Shown one piece after another: positions 45,939-55,061 of a stretch of DNA of 64,000 nt (position 1 is the stretch's first letter; each line of letters begins with the position of its first letter). The DNA lies in NCBI RefSeq assembly GCF_963678635.1, contig NW_026970764.1:1-64000 (forward strand). The letters run 5' to 3'. The stretch comes from Symsagittifera roscoffensis. Taxonomy: Eukaryota > Xenacoelomorpha > Acoela > Convolutidae. Below the pieces are notes generated by a model. It was given only the letters and a program-made list of their open reading frames with translations. It did no database searches and was not told the origin of the DNA. The translations under genes were made by a program, and so were the position numbers.

Positions 45939-46159
45939 GAGCCAGTTTCTCAGGTGATGAGAAAAAAACAGGCCAGAAATCTCATCTTGAAGTCAAGGAG
46001 CTCAAGAAAAATTTAGCAAATGGAGTGATTAAATTGGCACGTGTAAAGCCTAAAAAATCAGAATACCAAAATTGTATAACCAAGATAGTGGTGAAAGCAA
46101 AATAACATTTGAAAAAATTGCAGAAAAAAAACGGACCAAAATAGCTTGTAAAGCGATTG

Positions 46160-46531
46160 GGCTCTTTTTCAACGAACCCCCCCCCCCTCACCTTTGAATT
46201 ACAGTTTTTTTATTCATTTGAAATTTGGGCTCTCTTTCCTTCCACCTGCAAATTTTTACATGTAAATTTGTTGACCACATTGTCCGATTGCTATGAAAAT
46301 TTACATACAGACTAATATGGCCACGACAAACATATTTGGTCTTCATACTCAACCTCGTAAAACCACTCGTTACACTAACATATTGAAGGTCGCGTTTGAC
46401 GAAAAAAGAGCCGAAATTTGTCACGCACTGAAACTTGGCATGGTGAGCAAAAAAAAACACTTCGCACATTTAGCCAAAATAACAATTTTTAACATAAATA
46501 ATTTGAAAGGTGGGAAAAGTGAAAAAGAGCC
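46160..46531. mobile_element. GGCTC-end MITE, copy 4, interrupted by copy 5
   Basis: Begins GGCTCTTTTTC, ends GAAAAAGAGCC. Flanks AGCGATTG (46152-46159) and AGCAATCG (46532-46539) agree at 6 of 8 bases. It spans 372 bp, of which 193 are the nested copy 5 with its duplication; the remainder, about 179 bp, is the usual family size. Confidence 0.75.
46228..46412. mobile_element. GGCTC-end MITE, copy 5, nested in copy 4
   Basis: Begins GGCTCTCTTTCC, ends GAAAAAAGAGCC, with a perfect 8-bp duplication GAAATTTG on both sides (46220-46227, 46413-46420). 185 bp. Younger than the copy it interrupts. Confidence 0.85.
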
Positions 46532-46817
46532 AGCAATCGCTGTAAATTTTGTCGAAGACTTTCAAATAGAAAAAAAAACGACTTATACCCGCTGCACTTC
46601 CATCATACTTAATTAAAGTGCTGATTTCCAGTCGCCTGCTTTTTCATTTGAATTTCAGTTTAGAAAAACTAATTTAACGTTGTCATAATGTAATGATTGT
46701 AAAACGTTGCATAGGGAACAAACCAACATCGTAAGATCAAGCGTATAGCCATAATCACACTAAAAACAACTGAGAAAAATGATAATTTAATTATGGGGGG
46801 GGGGGGGGTGATTTTTT

Positions 46818-47056
46818 GGCTATTTTTCATCCTCCCCCAACAACCCCACCCCCACAACTGCGAAGTTTTACAATTAAAAATATTGCTCGTATTATCCGAT
46901 TGTTATAGAAATTGGTAAGCGGACTAATTAGCCTAATGACAATCCCATTTGATTTTCATACTTAACCTTGTAAACCCCCCCCCCCCCCCCCACGTCACAC
47001 AATAAGATGGGTGCTTAATTCGAGGTGGTGGATGGCGGAGGAAGGGGTAAACAGCC
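46818..47056. mobile_element. GGCTC-end MITE, copy 6 (diverged)
   Basis: Starts GGCTATTTTTCATCCTCCCC and ends near GGAAGGGGTAAACAGCC. The middle shares TATCCGATTGTTATAGAAAT and the TAACCTTGTAAAC stretch with other copies. Long C and G runs flank it (46797-46808, 46976-46991). No duplication visible. Confidence 0.5.
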
Positions 47057-47223
47057 GAACTACTGAGGGGAGACAGGGGCTTTTTTGTATAAAGGCTTAC
47101 GCCCTCTCATGTTTTAAGGTTATGTTTTAATGTGATATTTTTGACTTTTTTCAAAATTAACCTTATACAAACTTTTTCTGCGATTGTGATGTAGAACAAA
47201 AACCAAGATTGCTTCCTTATAAA

Positions 47224-47805
47224 ATGGATCCCTTTGATGGCACCAATGATGGCCTGCGGAATCCTTTTGATGGCACCAATGATGGCCTGCGGAATCCTTT
47301 TGATGGCACCAATGATGACCTGCAGAATCCTTTTGATGGCACCAATGATGGCCTGCAGAATCCCTTTGATGGCACCAATGATGGCCTGCAGAATCCCTTT
47401 GATGGCACCAATGATGGCCTGCAGAATCCCTTTGATGGCACCAATGATGGCCTGCAGAACCCCTTTGATGGCACCAATGATGGCCTGCAGAATCCCTTTG
47501 ATGGCGCTAATGATGGCCTGCAGAATCCCTTTGATGGCACCAATGATGGCCTGCAGAATCCCTTTGATGGCACCAATGATGGCCTGCAGAATCCCTTTGA
47601 TGGCGCCAATGATGGCCTGCAGAATCCCTTTGATGGCACCTATGATGGTCAGGGTCAACAAAGTTCATCAGGGGCGCCTCCTGGTTTTGCCGCAACGTCG
47701 CAACAGCCAGCGCCACCAAGCAGAAGCATGATGGTCGGAAAATTTATGTCATTATGCTATCCCCACCTCACAAGATTTTCAATTTTGGCTCTTTTTCCTA
47801 ATTAG
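47224..47805 (+). CDS. Possible exon coding a 12-fold NPFD repeat
   Basis: From ATG at 47224, 13 tandem units of 33 bp (47227-47655) encode DPFDGTNDGLR and then twelve NPFDG-type units, mostly NPFDGTNDGLQ. A Gln/Ser/Pro-rich tail follows (GQGQQSSSGAPPGFAATSQQ). NPF, especially followed by acidic residues, is the known ligand of EH domains in endocytic proteins, so a multivalent EH-domain ligand is a possible role. The last residues come from a MITE that starts at 47787, so the true coding end is probably a splice site before it, for example after ATG|gtcgga near 47730. The array is open on other frames and on the opposite strand too, because 33 is divisible by 3. Whether it is expressed is unknown. 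Confidence 0.4.
   Translation: MDPFDGTNDGLRNPFDGTNDGLRNPFDGTNDDLQNPFDGTNDGLQNPFDGTNDGLQNPFDGTNDGLQNPFDGTNDGLQNPFDGTNDGLQNPFDGANDGLQNPFDGTNDGLQNPFDGTNDGLQNPFDGANDGLQNPFDGTYDGQGQQSSSGAPPGFAATSQQPAPPSRSMMVGKFMSLCYPHLTRFSILALFPN
47227..47655 (+). repeat. 33-bp tandem repeat, 13 units
   Basis: Unit AATCCCTTTGATGGCACCAA TGATGGCCTGCAG, 13 copies with few differences. Early units carry GCGG for GCAG and CCTTTT for CCCTTT; two units have GGCGCT or GGCGCC for GGCACC. Some changes are silent in the NPFD frame, others not. Confidence 0.95.
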
Positions 47806-47895
47806 TCTGCATTCCGTTTTTTTAAACAATCGGACAATGTGAACAATAAGTTTACTAGTAAAAATTCGCCGGTGGGGGGAAAAGGAAAAAGAGCC
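47787..47895. mobile_element. GGCTC-end MITE, copy 7 (short)
   Basis: Begins GGCTCTTTTTCC, ends GGAAAAAGAGCC, perfect 8-bp duplication TCAATTTT (47779-47786, 47896-47903). Only 109 bp, an internally deleted member. Confidence 0.85.
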
Positions 47896-47903
47896 TCAAT
47901 TTT

Positions 47904-48123
47904 TTGATGCAACCGGCGATTATACAAAGTTAATTATAATGACCAAATATGAGCGATAAAAATTCTGGGCTCTTAAATTGCTTGCCCGCCTGAATGATGA
48001 ATGAAAAAGGCAGAAAAATTGATTTAAAAAACTCTCTATCAATTGTTCAAACGACAGTTTCGTTTGTTTAAAATAACCTTGGCAAAAGTGACTTTTTCGT
48101 TCACCCACGACAGAAGTGCTTTA
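47904..48123. other. Spacer between MITEs
   Basis: Short AT-rich spacer. A minus-strand frame of 62 residues has no recognisable feature. Confidence 0.4.
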
Positions 48124-48329
48124 GGCTCTTTTTCCTTCCCCCCCCCCCCCACCTCACGCCAGTTTCAACTTATTAGTGTAACGAGTGGTTTTACGAGGTT
48201 GAGTATGAAGACTAAATATGTTTGCCGTGGCCTTATTAGTCTGTATGTAAAATTTCATAACAATCGGACAATGTGGTCAACAAATTTACATGTAAAAATT
48301 TGCAGGTGGGGGGAAAAGGAAAAAGAGCC
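48124..48329. mobile_element. GGCTC-end MITE, copy 8
   Basis: Begins GGCTCTTTTTCCTTCCCCCC, ends GGAAAAAGAGCC. Flanks GTGCTTTA and GTTTTTTA match at 6 of 8 bases. 206 bp. The inside carries TAACGAGTGGTTTTACGAGG, shared with copies at 50295 and 46228. Confidence 0.8.
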
Positions 48330-48419
48330 GTTTTTTATCACATTGTCCGACTGTTATACGTATTATTGAGCAACATCTTTGATTTTCAAACCCAACTTCG
48401 TGAAACCATTTTAACTTCA

Positions 48420-49268
48420 CATTACGCGGCCAAACTGTGCATTTTGTGAATTGTAAGCGGATATATCGGCAGGCAAAAATAAGATTTGTCGCGGAATCCT
48501 CAATTTTGCTTTTTTTTCTTTGATTTTCTCTGCTATTTTGAAATAAATTTGACAAATATCTTAAATACTGTATTGCTCAAAATAGCTCCAAAAACAGGCA
48601 AATTTGGAGAATCCGCAACAAAATTTGTGGAATCTGGAACCAGTTTGTGGAATCCATGAACAAATAATAATATATGTGTTTTGTAAACTTAATTTGTTGC
48701 GGAGTCCACAACTGTAAAAGGAATCCGCAAACTGTAATCGGAATCCGCAAATTTTAAGCGTAATCCGCATAAATTTGCGAAGTCCACTTATATTTGCGGA
48801 ATCTGATTTTGTTTGCTGAATCCGGAACAACTACCTATATTCGCTCGTTGCAGATTCCGCAACAAAGTCAATGTGCCCACGAAGATTACGTTACCCTTAT
48901 TTGTACGCGGAACCCACTAAAACTTTGTTTGTGGAATCCACTTACATTTTGGAATATAACTAAAGACTTGTCTCTGGAATTCAGGAACACGCGGACACTG
49001 AAACTTGCGGGCTCTTTTCCTGTTTCCCCCCCTTTGATTTTTTCTGAAATCCATTAGATGAAAGTCTATTTAAAATAATTTTTAATGTTATAAACTGCAT
49101 CAAAACGTGTCAGCGTGAACAGGTGAACAAATTTCTACAATATTTCTAACATGCAAATTGCCGTGTGAACAATTTATGAACAACTTTGTTTTGTAATTTT
49201 AGGAGGGGGGTGGGAAACTGGAAAAGAGCCAACTTGCGCCTATTCAGTACACAGTTTGGCCTTGTAAT
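48420..49268 (+). mobile_element. GCGGAATCCGC-rich element, copy 6, interrupted by a MITE
   Basis: Same orientation as copy 1. Left end CATTACGCGGCCAAACTGTG; right end CACAGTTTGGCCTTGTAAT. The body contains the AATCCGCAAACTGTAA series at 48690-48860. A GGCTC-end MITE (49010-49230) with its own 8-bp duplication interrupts it near the right end; without it the element is about 620 bp, close to copies 1 and 3. Confidence 0.75.
49010..49230. mobile_element. GGCTC-end MITE, copy 9, nested
   Basis: Begins GGCTCTTTTCC, ends GGAAAAGAGCC, perfect 8-bp duplication AACTTGCG (49002-49009, 49231-49238). 221 bp. Its interior matches copy 2 (45499-45739), not the TAACGAG subgroup, so at least two subfamilies exist. 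It sits inside an older GCGGAATCCGC element. Confidence 0.9.
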
Positions 49269-49291
49269 TCACTTATCTAGTTTTTCTTTCA

Positions 49292-49500
49292 TTATACAAT
49301 TGTTTCTAACTCATTAAAAGTGACTTTTTTTTCATAAGCCAATGACAATACGCAATTAAGTGGGTAGTAGCCCTCAGTACTACTCAATTCGACTAAACAC
49401 ACTGTATCTCTCGTTGTCAAAATACTTTTGGAAGGCGGGTGCCATTCATCTCTCTTACAGATTTTAGGAACGTACTCAATTAACCATCGTTGCAAAATGC
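49292..49500 (-). pseudogene. BEL/Pao integrase carboxy-tail fragment
   Basis: Minus-strand frame reading LQRWLIEYVPKICKRDEW, then HPPSKSILTTRDTVCLVEL. This resembles the tail domain (DUF5641-type) of BEL/Pao polyproteins, typically RWLREYVPTLTRRxKW followed by a GDxVLxxx strand. No other part of the element is next to it. A small, broken fossil, identified from memory of the motif. Confidence 0.5.
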
Positions 49501-50294
49501 GTTCGCGTTATACTGCGCAGGTGCGAAGCAATTGAAGTGAGAACAGTTTGCTCAAACATAAGAGCTGAAACGCCAAATTATGTTGATCGAGGCAAAAAAA
49601 GGATTTGGCGCCGTTTCTAAACTACTGAGAACGTGGAAAACACATGTAAGTTGACCAGGGTAAGCAAGCTTCCTGTGAAAATGGTAATGAAATGAAAAGC
49701 TTGTCGGTCTTTTTTCTTGCCTCTCAGATTGCTTTCAACGCGCGCTTAAGTCTCGTTTCCTATTTCCTTCGTCTCTCAAACTTTCTTTTATCTTAATTGT
49801 GTTACTTATTATCATGGCTGAAGGCCTGATGTTACGATTACAAATGAAAGCACAAGAAGTGTTCTAAAATCCTTTAGAAATTGAAAAACTGTTTGCGGGA
49901 AAAATGTGTATGAGAAAAAACATGGTCAAGCTGTTTGCACGAGGAAGAAGACAGCTGTAAGTGTTGCAGAAACGTTTTTTGGTAAAAAAAATTCCACGGT
50001 CTCGATTGTGCCCTGAAATGACAATTTTTCAGTAACTTTCAAAAATTATGCCACCCACCCGCTTATTCTTTTAGAGCGAGTTACCCCCAGGGAAAGGCAA
50101 TTTCAGTCGAAATTCCAGTGCATGGAAACGTTGAAAAACTGACCAGACCCTGATTCAGATTAGGATTGTTTAAATCTTGTTATCAATCTTTCTCGATAAG
50201 GTTTCTACTTTGTCTGAAATGTCTATCAGAAAAGTGCATCTCGATAGAAATTTCGCCTGAAAGATTTAATGGTAACACCACGACTTCCTCAATG
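49501..50294. other. No gene seen
   Basis: No supported gene or repeat between the BEL/Pao fragment and the next MITE. Confidence 0.4.
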
Positions 50295-50500
50295 GGCTCT
50301 TTTTCCTTCCCCCCCCACCTCACACGACCTTCAATATATTATTGTAACGAGAGGTTTTACGAGGTTGAGTATGAAGACAAAATACGTTTGTCGTGCCCTT
50401 ATTAGTCTGTATATAAATTTTCATAATAATCGGACAATGTGGTCAACAAAATTACATGTAAAATTTCGCAGGTGGGGGGGGGGGGGAAGGAAAAAGAGCC
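50295..50500. mobile_element. GGCTC-end MITE, copy 10
   Basis: Begins GGCTCTTTTTCCTTCCCCCC, ends GGAAAAAGAGCC, perfect 8-bp duplication CCTCAATG (50287-50294, 50501-50508). 206 bp. Carries a G-run of 15 before its right tip that mirrors the C-run after the left tip. Confidence 0.9.
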
Positions 50501-50508
50501 CCTCAATG

Positions 50509-53312
50509 GCATGGTTTTCATCAATCAGAACAATAAAACAGTGATCGCAAACGGCATTAAAAATTGGCTATTTGCTGGATAATTCAACCACTGAAGCATG
50601 GCTATGCTGTCAGCTTATGAAAAAACTCTAGAAATGCTGATTGTTGCAGTCTTCTCGTAATCGTTTTCTAATAGCCTGGTTCTAAGAAATAATTCATGTA
50701 CATAAGACTTTATCCTTTTGAGAATTTGTTTTTGCTCTATTCTCGTTTTGCCTGCTAAAATTGTTTGCTAGTTGGCAAGGGAGAGATTGGCAAAACCGTG
50801 TAGTAACCACTGTACATTCATAGTTACATATACTAGCCTTAACATTACTCAATACACAAAAATTATGGGCACTATGGGTCTGGGGGAAAATAACCGTAAA
50901 AAAGATTCACTTGTTCACGCTGACTTGTTTTATTGCAAATTGGAAAAAAGGTTTTGGTAAGATAATTCACGTAAACTGAATTTTTGTAAAAACTGAAGAA
51001 CGAAATTTGCAAATCAGCCCGACCTAAAAGAGATGCAATGTTTTGAGTTTTTGCTTGCAAGGTTGATACTCAGTTCGAAGTCATCTGATTTTACAAAACC
51101 CTTCACCTTTCTTTTAATTTGTTTTTTTTGTGAAGATAGCTGAAGAGCAAAATTTTATCTATAAAAAGATTTATGAATCCGTTTTCCTTGTAAAGTTTCT
51201 GTATAGATGGAAATTTTTTTTGAAAATATATGTAATTTATTACCTGCGGATTCCATACAGTTCTTAAAGTCTGCAGGAAAGCCCAAACTCAGTGAAGCAC
51301 ATCGTTGAAGCTCGAATTCTTATTCCAAAACTTTTTTTGCATAGCATTCCCGCTATACAGACTCGCATCCTGTAAAAGTTTTTCTTACATTTTGCTTTAA
51401 AACGACTGCTATTGTCATTGCAGCAAAAGAAAATCAAATTGGTTCTTTTCCGCTGCTCGCAAATTTGAATTTCAGTTGTGAAAAAATTTGTGTTTTATTT
51501 TTTTTTGTAAAAATTTTGCATCGTAAATAGACTAACTCTTGAGAACGCATACGCTCATCTTACCTTTTATTTTTACATAACGCATTCAGCCATTTTAACA
51601 TTAATTACAGTTCAGATAAAAGAAAATTTGAAATGCGCCGGAAAAAGAGTTTTTCCCAATATATCCCCCAGCCTAGTAGTAAAAAAGTCATAGCGAACCC
51701 AGTTGTTTTTTTTTGTTTTAAAACAAACAATATGCTATCATAAACTCATTTCTACAAAACTGTTTTCTTTTTTGCTAGTCCTGAAACTTAGCGCGGCATA
51801 CCCTAGTCAATCAAGGGAGGTTATCTGCATGATTCGAGGAAGATCTTGCAAGATAACCTCCTTTACAGATAACCTTTTTTTGCAAAATCTGTGAAGATAT
51901 GTTTTGGGCAAACACAGCTTTGCAGGCGAAGACAACCAAGTAGCGTTCGTGGAAGAAGGAAACAATCTTAGCTACGCATACATAGTTATCAGTTATTTAT
52001 TGAAAAAAAACATGATCACGCTATTTCACTATGCCAGATAAATCGCATTGAATGATTTTACTGGTGCAGTTATAGTATACTGGGAGCCTCCATTTACTAG
52101 AGGATGGGGGTTCGATGGCTATGGTGGGAATGACCCAAAAACAGTTTTTTCCTCTGACCTCAATTCACAAATGTGGAACTTTCCGTTGTAACGAGTGTTT
52201 TTACAGTGTTATTTCTGAAGCCCAGAAAGGTTTGGAGTCAGCAAATAAGCAGGCCTGTCACTTTTTATCAATAGTATATTTTTTATGGAAGGAGAATAAG
52301 AGATCCTATTTTTGTCAAATATGTCAACTGACAAACTTGTCATAATTTTGTTTTAAAATATTAGGATGGGTTGGGAAGTCGTGTAAGAAAAAACAAAATC
52401 GACCAAAAACAAAATTCAGTCTCTGAATAGGTTTGTATACTAAGTGAATTATGAAAACTTTTTGGCAAATTTCAAAAGTTTTTTTTTTGCTTTCTGACGC
52501 ATAACTAAATTTTATAAGAAAATGGACAAATCCTATTTTCCTACAAATCCTATGAACCTCCCAAGAAAAACCGTTGCAAGTCGCGTCTCATAATTGACTT
52601 TGAAGCTTGCATTGTTGTAACCTGCATAGCGTGCAGCTAACAACCTTTTTTTATTTCACACTTCGAATCAATCGGTTTTTTTTTCATAAACAGTCCTTTT
52701 TTATCAGATTACCTGCATGCATATTATCACCCTGCAAAAGAATATAGCATAAGATTTATAAATCAAACAAAAACCTGCATGTTTTTTATTAGAAAACACA
52801 AGGTAAACATTTTAATAGAAAAAACTCCCTATTCTTTAGGTCGTAAGGCTTCAAATAGTAAAACAAGCAGAACGTAATCATGACTTCTTTCGCGTCAATT
52901 TCAAAACATATCAAATTGATAAAGTCTAAGAAAACTCAGGCAGTCATTCATTCACTAGTTTGTCAGAAATTTCGTAATTTACTATGCTTTATACTTTTGA
53001 TTCTGTTTTTTCATTCTTGAGCCACTAACAATTTTTTGAAAGCTGCGTACACTAAGCGTCTTCTCGTTGCCGATTATACTAACAAGTGATTCTTATGTTC
53101 TCATACTATGTGATTTTTTATTGTGGCCACAACTTTAACTCTTTGTATCTCCTTTTCCTTAGCACTTAATTCTCTAAATTTTTACGCAGGTGAAGCTGAG
53201 ATCATTTCAAACAGCTTCAAACAGCTTTCAAAAATCCAGTGATTGCTGGTTTGGTTGTTTTTTTGCGGGTTTTGATAAAGCAATTTCTGGACATTCACAT
53301 TGCATTTTTGCC
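50509..53312. other. No gene seen; one small hairpin
   Basis: AT-rich. Only an 11-bp stem-loop at 51816-51861 stands out, listed separately. The stretch at 52160-52215 (GTTGTAACGAGTGTTTTTACAG) recalls the inside of a GGCTC-end MITE, but no ends are visible. Confidence 0.4.
51816..51861. other. Perfect 11-bp stem-loop
   Basis: GGAGGTTATCT at 51816-51826 pairs perfectly with AGATAACCTCC at 51851-51861 around a 24-base loop. A further GATAACC follows at 51867. No gene context that would give it a role. Confidence 0.5.
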
Positions 53313-53526
53313 ATGCTCACGCTCGAACAAACACTGTTCATGGTATCTGAATTTTATCGATCAAATGATAATTAATCTTACAACAATCTGCCGAGAATTC
53401 AAGAAGAAATCCAACCGCAAAGTGGAACGTAAGCGTGTATACGGAATAATGAAGAAACTCCATAACAATGGTACTCTCAACAACATTGAGAGTTCTGGGG
53501 ACCAACAGAAAACACGAACGTGTTAG
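53313..53526 (+). pseudogene. Broken helix-turn-helix (DUF4817-like) transposase-type domain
   Basis: From ATG at 53313 one frame reads MLTLEQTLFMVSEFYRSNDN and stops at 53375. The next frame, from about 53370 to the stop at 53526, reads LTTICREFKKKSNRKVERKR, then VYGIMKKLHNNGTLNNIESSG and DQQKTRT. Together they follow the pattern of the DUF4817-like HTH found at the start of many arthropod transposase-related proteins: T-x-E-Q-x-x-F-x-V-x-x-Y, an REF..KF-type helix, then KF-x-x-x-G-x-x-x-N and SG-x-x-x-T-x-RT. One frameshift separates the two halves near 53370 and a stop follows the domain, so no full transposase exists here. Identification is from memory of the motif. Confidence 0.5.
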
Positions 53527-54179
53527 ACGAACACGTTTTAGTATTTATTGACACTGTATCAATGTTTATATGATTCAACTTGGTTTTTATCTCATAACCT
53601 TCATATAATGTTTGGTTAAATAATCACCTTAGACTCTTATTCTTGTAAATGACCCTACACAAACGAGTATACCTACAAATGCGGACTGCGGTTGCATATA
53701 GCAATTGTCGTATTCGTGAATGAGTGAATGTGAAAATAGTTTGCTTTATGATTTTTTTGTTTTTTTTTGGTTGTCGATTAGCCTAACAGTTTTTTTTTGG
53801 TGTAAAAAGGTTTCTAAATTGTATCTCTCACGGAAATATGGAATTTGTCGTGTTTTTTGACCAGCGCTATTTCTTTATCAGCAAAAAAAATGAACAAATG
53901 AAAGTTGAATGAATGCGTGTAGTTGATTGAAACCATCTCTTCGGTACTGAGAGTTGTTTGGTAATTATGAAAACCCAAATATAACCATCTGACCTTGGAC
54001 CATCGTTTTGTAACCTAACCTGACCTCGGTATCTTTGCATTAAAAAAAATGGAGCATATTTTCCTACTTCTGAGAAAATGAATTAATATTTTTTATTTTA
54101 TTTTCTAGCAGAAGTTGAGTGGGCCGCGCACAAAAGTGAGGACCAATTTCAAAAAGTGACGTTTTCTTGGATTGAGGTA
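53527..54179. other. No gene seen
   Basis: AT-rich spacer downstream of the HTH fragment; no transposase catalytic domain follows within it. Confidence 0.45.
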
Positions 54180-54514
54180 CACTAGTGGACAAAAATAAGC
54201 GCATTTTAAGGAATTTTTTCTCTAAAATACCTGTTTTCAATTATCATTTTGAAAAACAATTCCTTCACGAAAGAATTTACTACGATGCTAAACTTAGTGC
54301 AGATGATAAAAACGGGCATTTTCAGACTCGGATTATATTGGTAAGCCGTTGGAACCAAATATTGATGGTTTTTTGAAGGGTAGGTGTGGTCATTTGCTCT
54401 TGACCTATGCGAAAATTTTACTGAACTTTGAAGGAAATGTTGTTCAAAATGGACATTGAAAAGAGGCGTTTTAGAGAGTAAGAGTAAAAGTTGCGCTTAT
54501 TTTGTCCACTAGTG
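54180..54514. mobile_element. TA-flanked MITE, Tc1/mariner-like
   Basis: 335 bp. Left end CACTAGTGGACAAAAATAAG, right end CTTATTTTGTCCACTAGTG, inverted repeats of 24-25 bases with one extra A in the left arm, and TA on both sides (54178-54179, 54515-54516). TA duplication and CACTAGTGG tips fit Tc1/mariner. A short open frame inside (54185-54376) has no transposase motifs, so it is non-autonomous. Confidence 0.88.
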
Positions 54515-55061
54515 TATCTCCGAGAAGAATTTGAATCAAAACGTTTGTCATTGGTTAGAAATTATGTTCGAATGCTTTGAAACTTAAATTACCGGACCAA
54601 CCTTATAATCCCCCCTCCAAAAAGTCGATTGAGGGGGAGAAAGTGTGGTTTTTTCAAAAGCTAACTTTGAGTATAGCCTAGATTTGTTCAAAATTAACCG
54701 TATTACCAAAAAAATTAATTGAAACTTTTATTTTTTGGAATTAACATCATACAAATGCAATTCAGCATGAAAAATGTAAAAATCAGTTTTATTTGCTCAT
54801 TTGTACGAAATGCATATTTTCTCAAGAAGATTTTTTCAGATTTATCACATGCTTGGGGAGTGCATTCTACGATAGGTCACTGAGGGGGTGGGGGAAGATT
54901 GTACGGTTGATCCAAGTTATTTACTGTGGTCCAAAAAATTTTTTTTTTTTTTTGCATAGCAACCGCAAATTTCATCCTCTCCGAACTTAAAAAGCATTCT
55001 ATGTGTGCATATACTTGCTTTGGGTCTAAAACTCTTTTCATTCTAAGCCGAAGTGTTATAG
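54515..55061. other. Spacer, no gene seen
   Basis: AT-rich sequence; may be intron of the gene that owns the exon ending at 55788. A GTCGATTGAGGGGG patch near 54626 is the only less AT-rich feature. Confidence 0.4.

Noticed and set aside
47107-47661. Minus-strand 184-residue GAIKGILQAII repeat protein
   Set aside because: It is the antisense of the 33-bp array; its flanks look non-coding and the plus-strand frame has the better tail.
52083-52130. tRNA-like B box (GGTTCGATGGC)
   Set aside because: No A box, no cloverleaf arms and no fitting acceptor stem.
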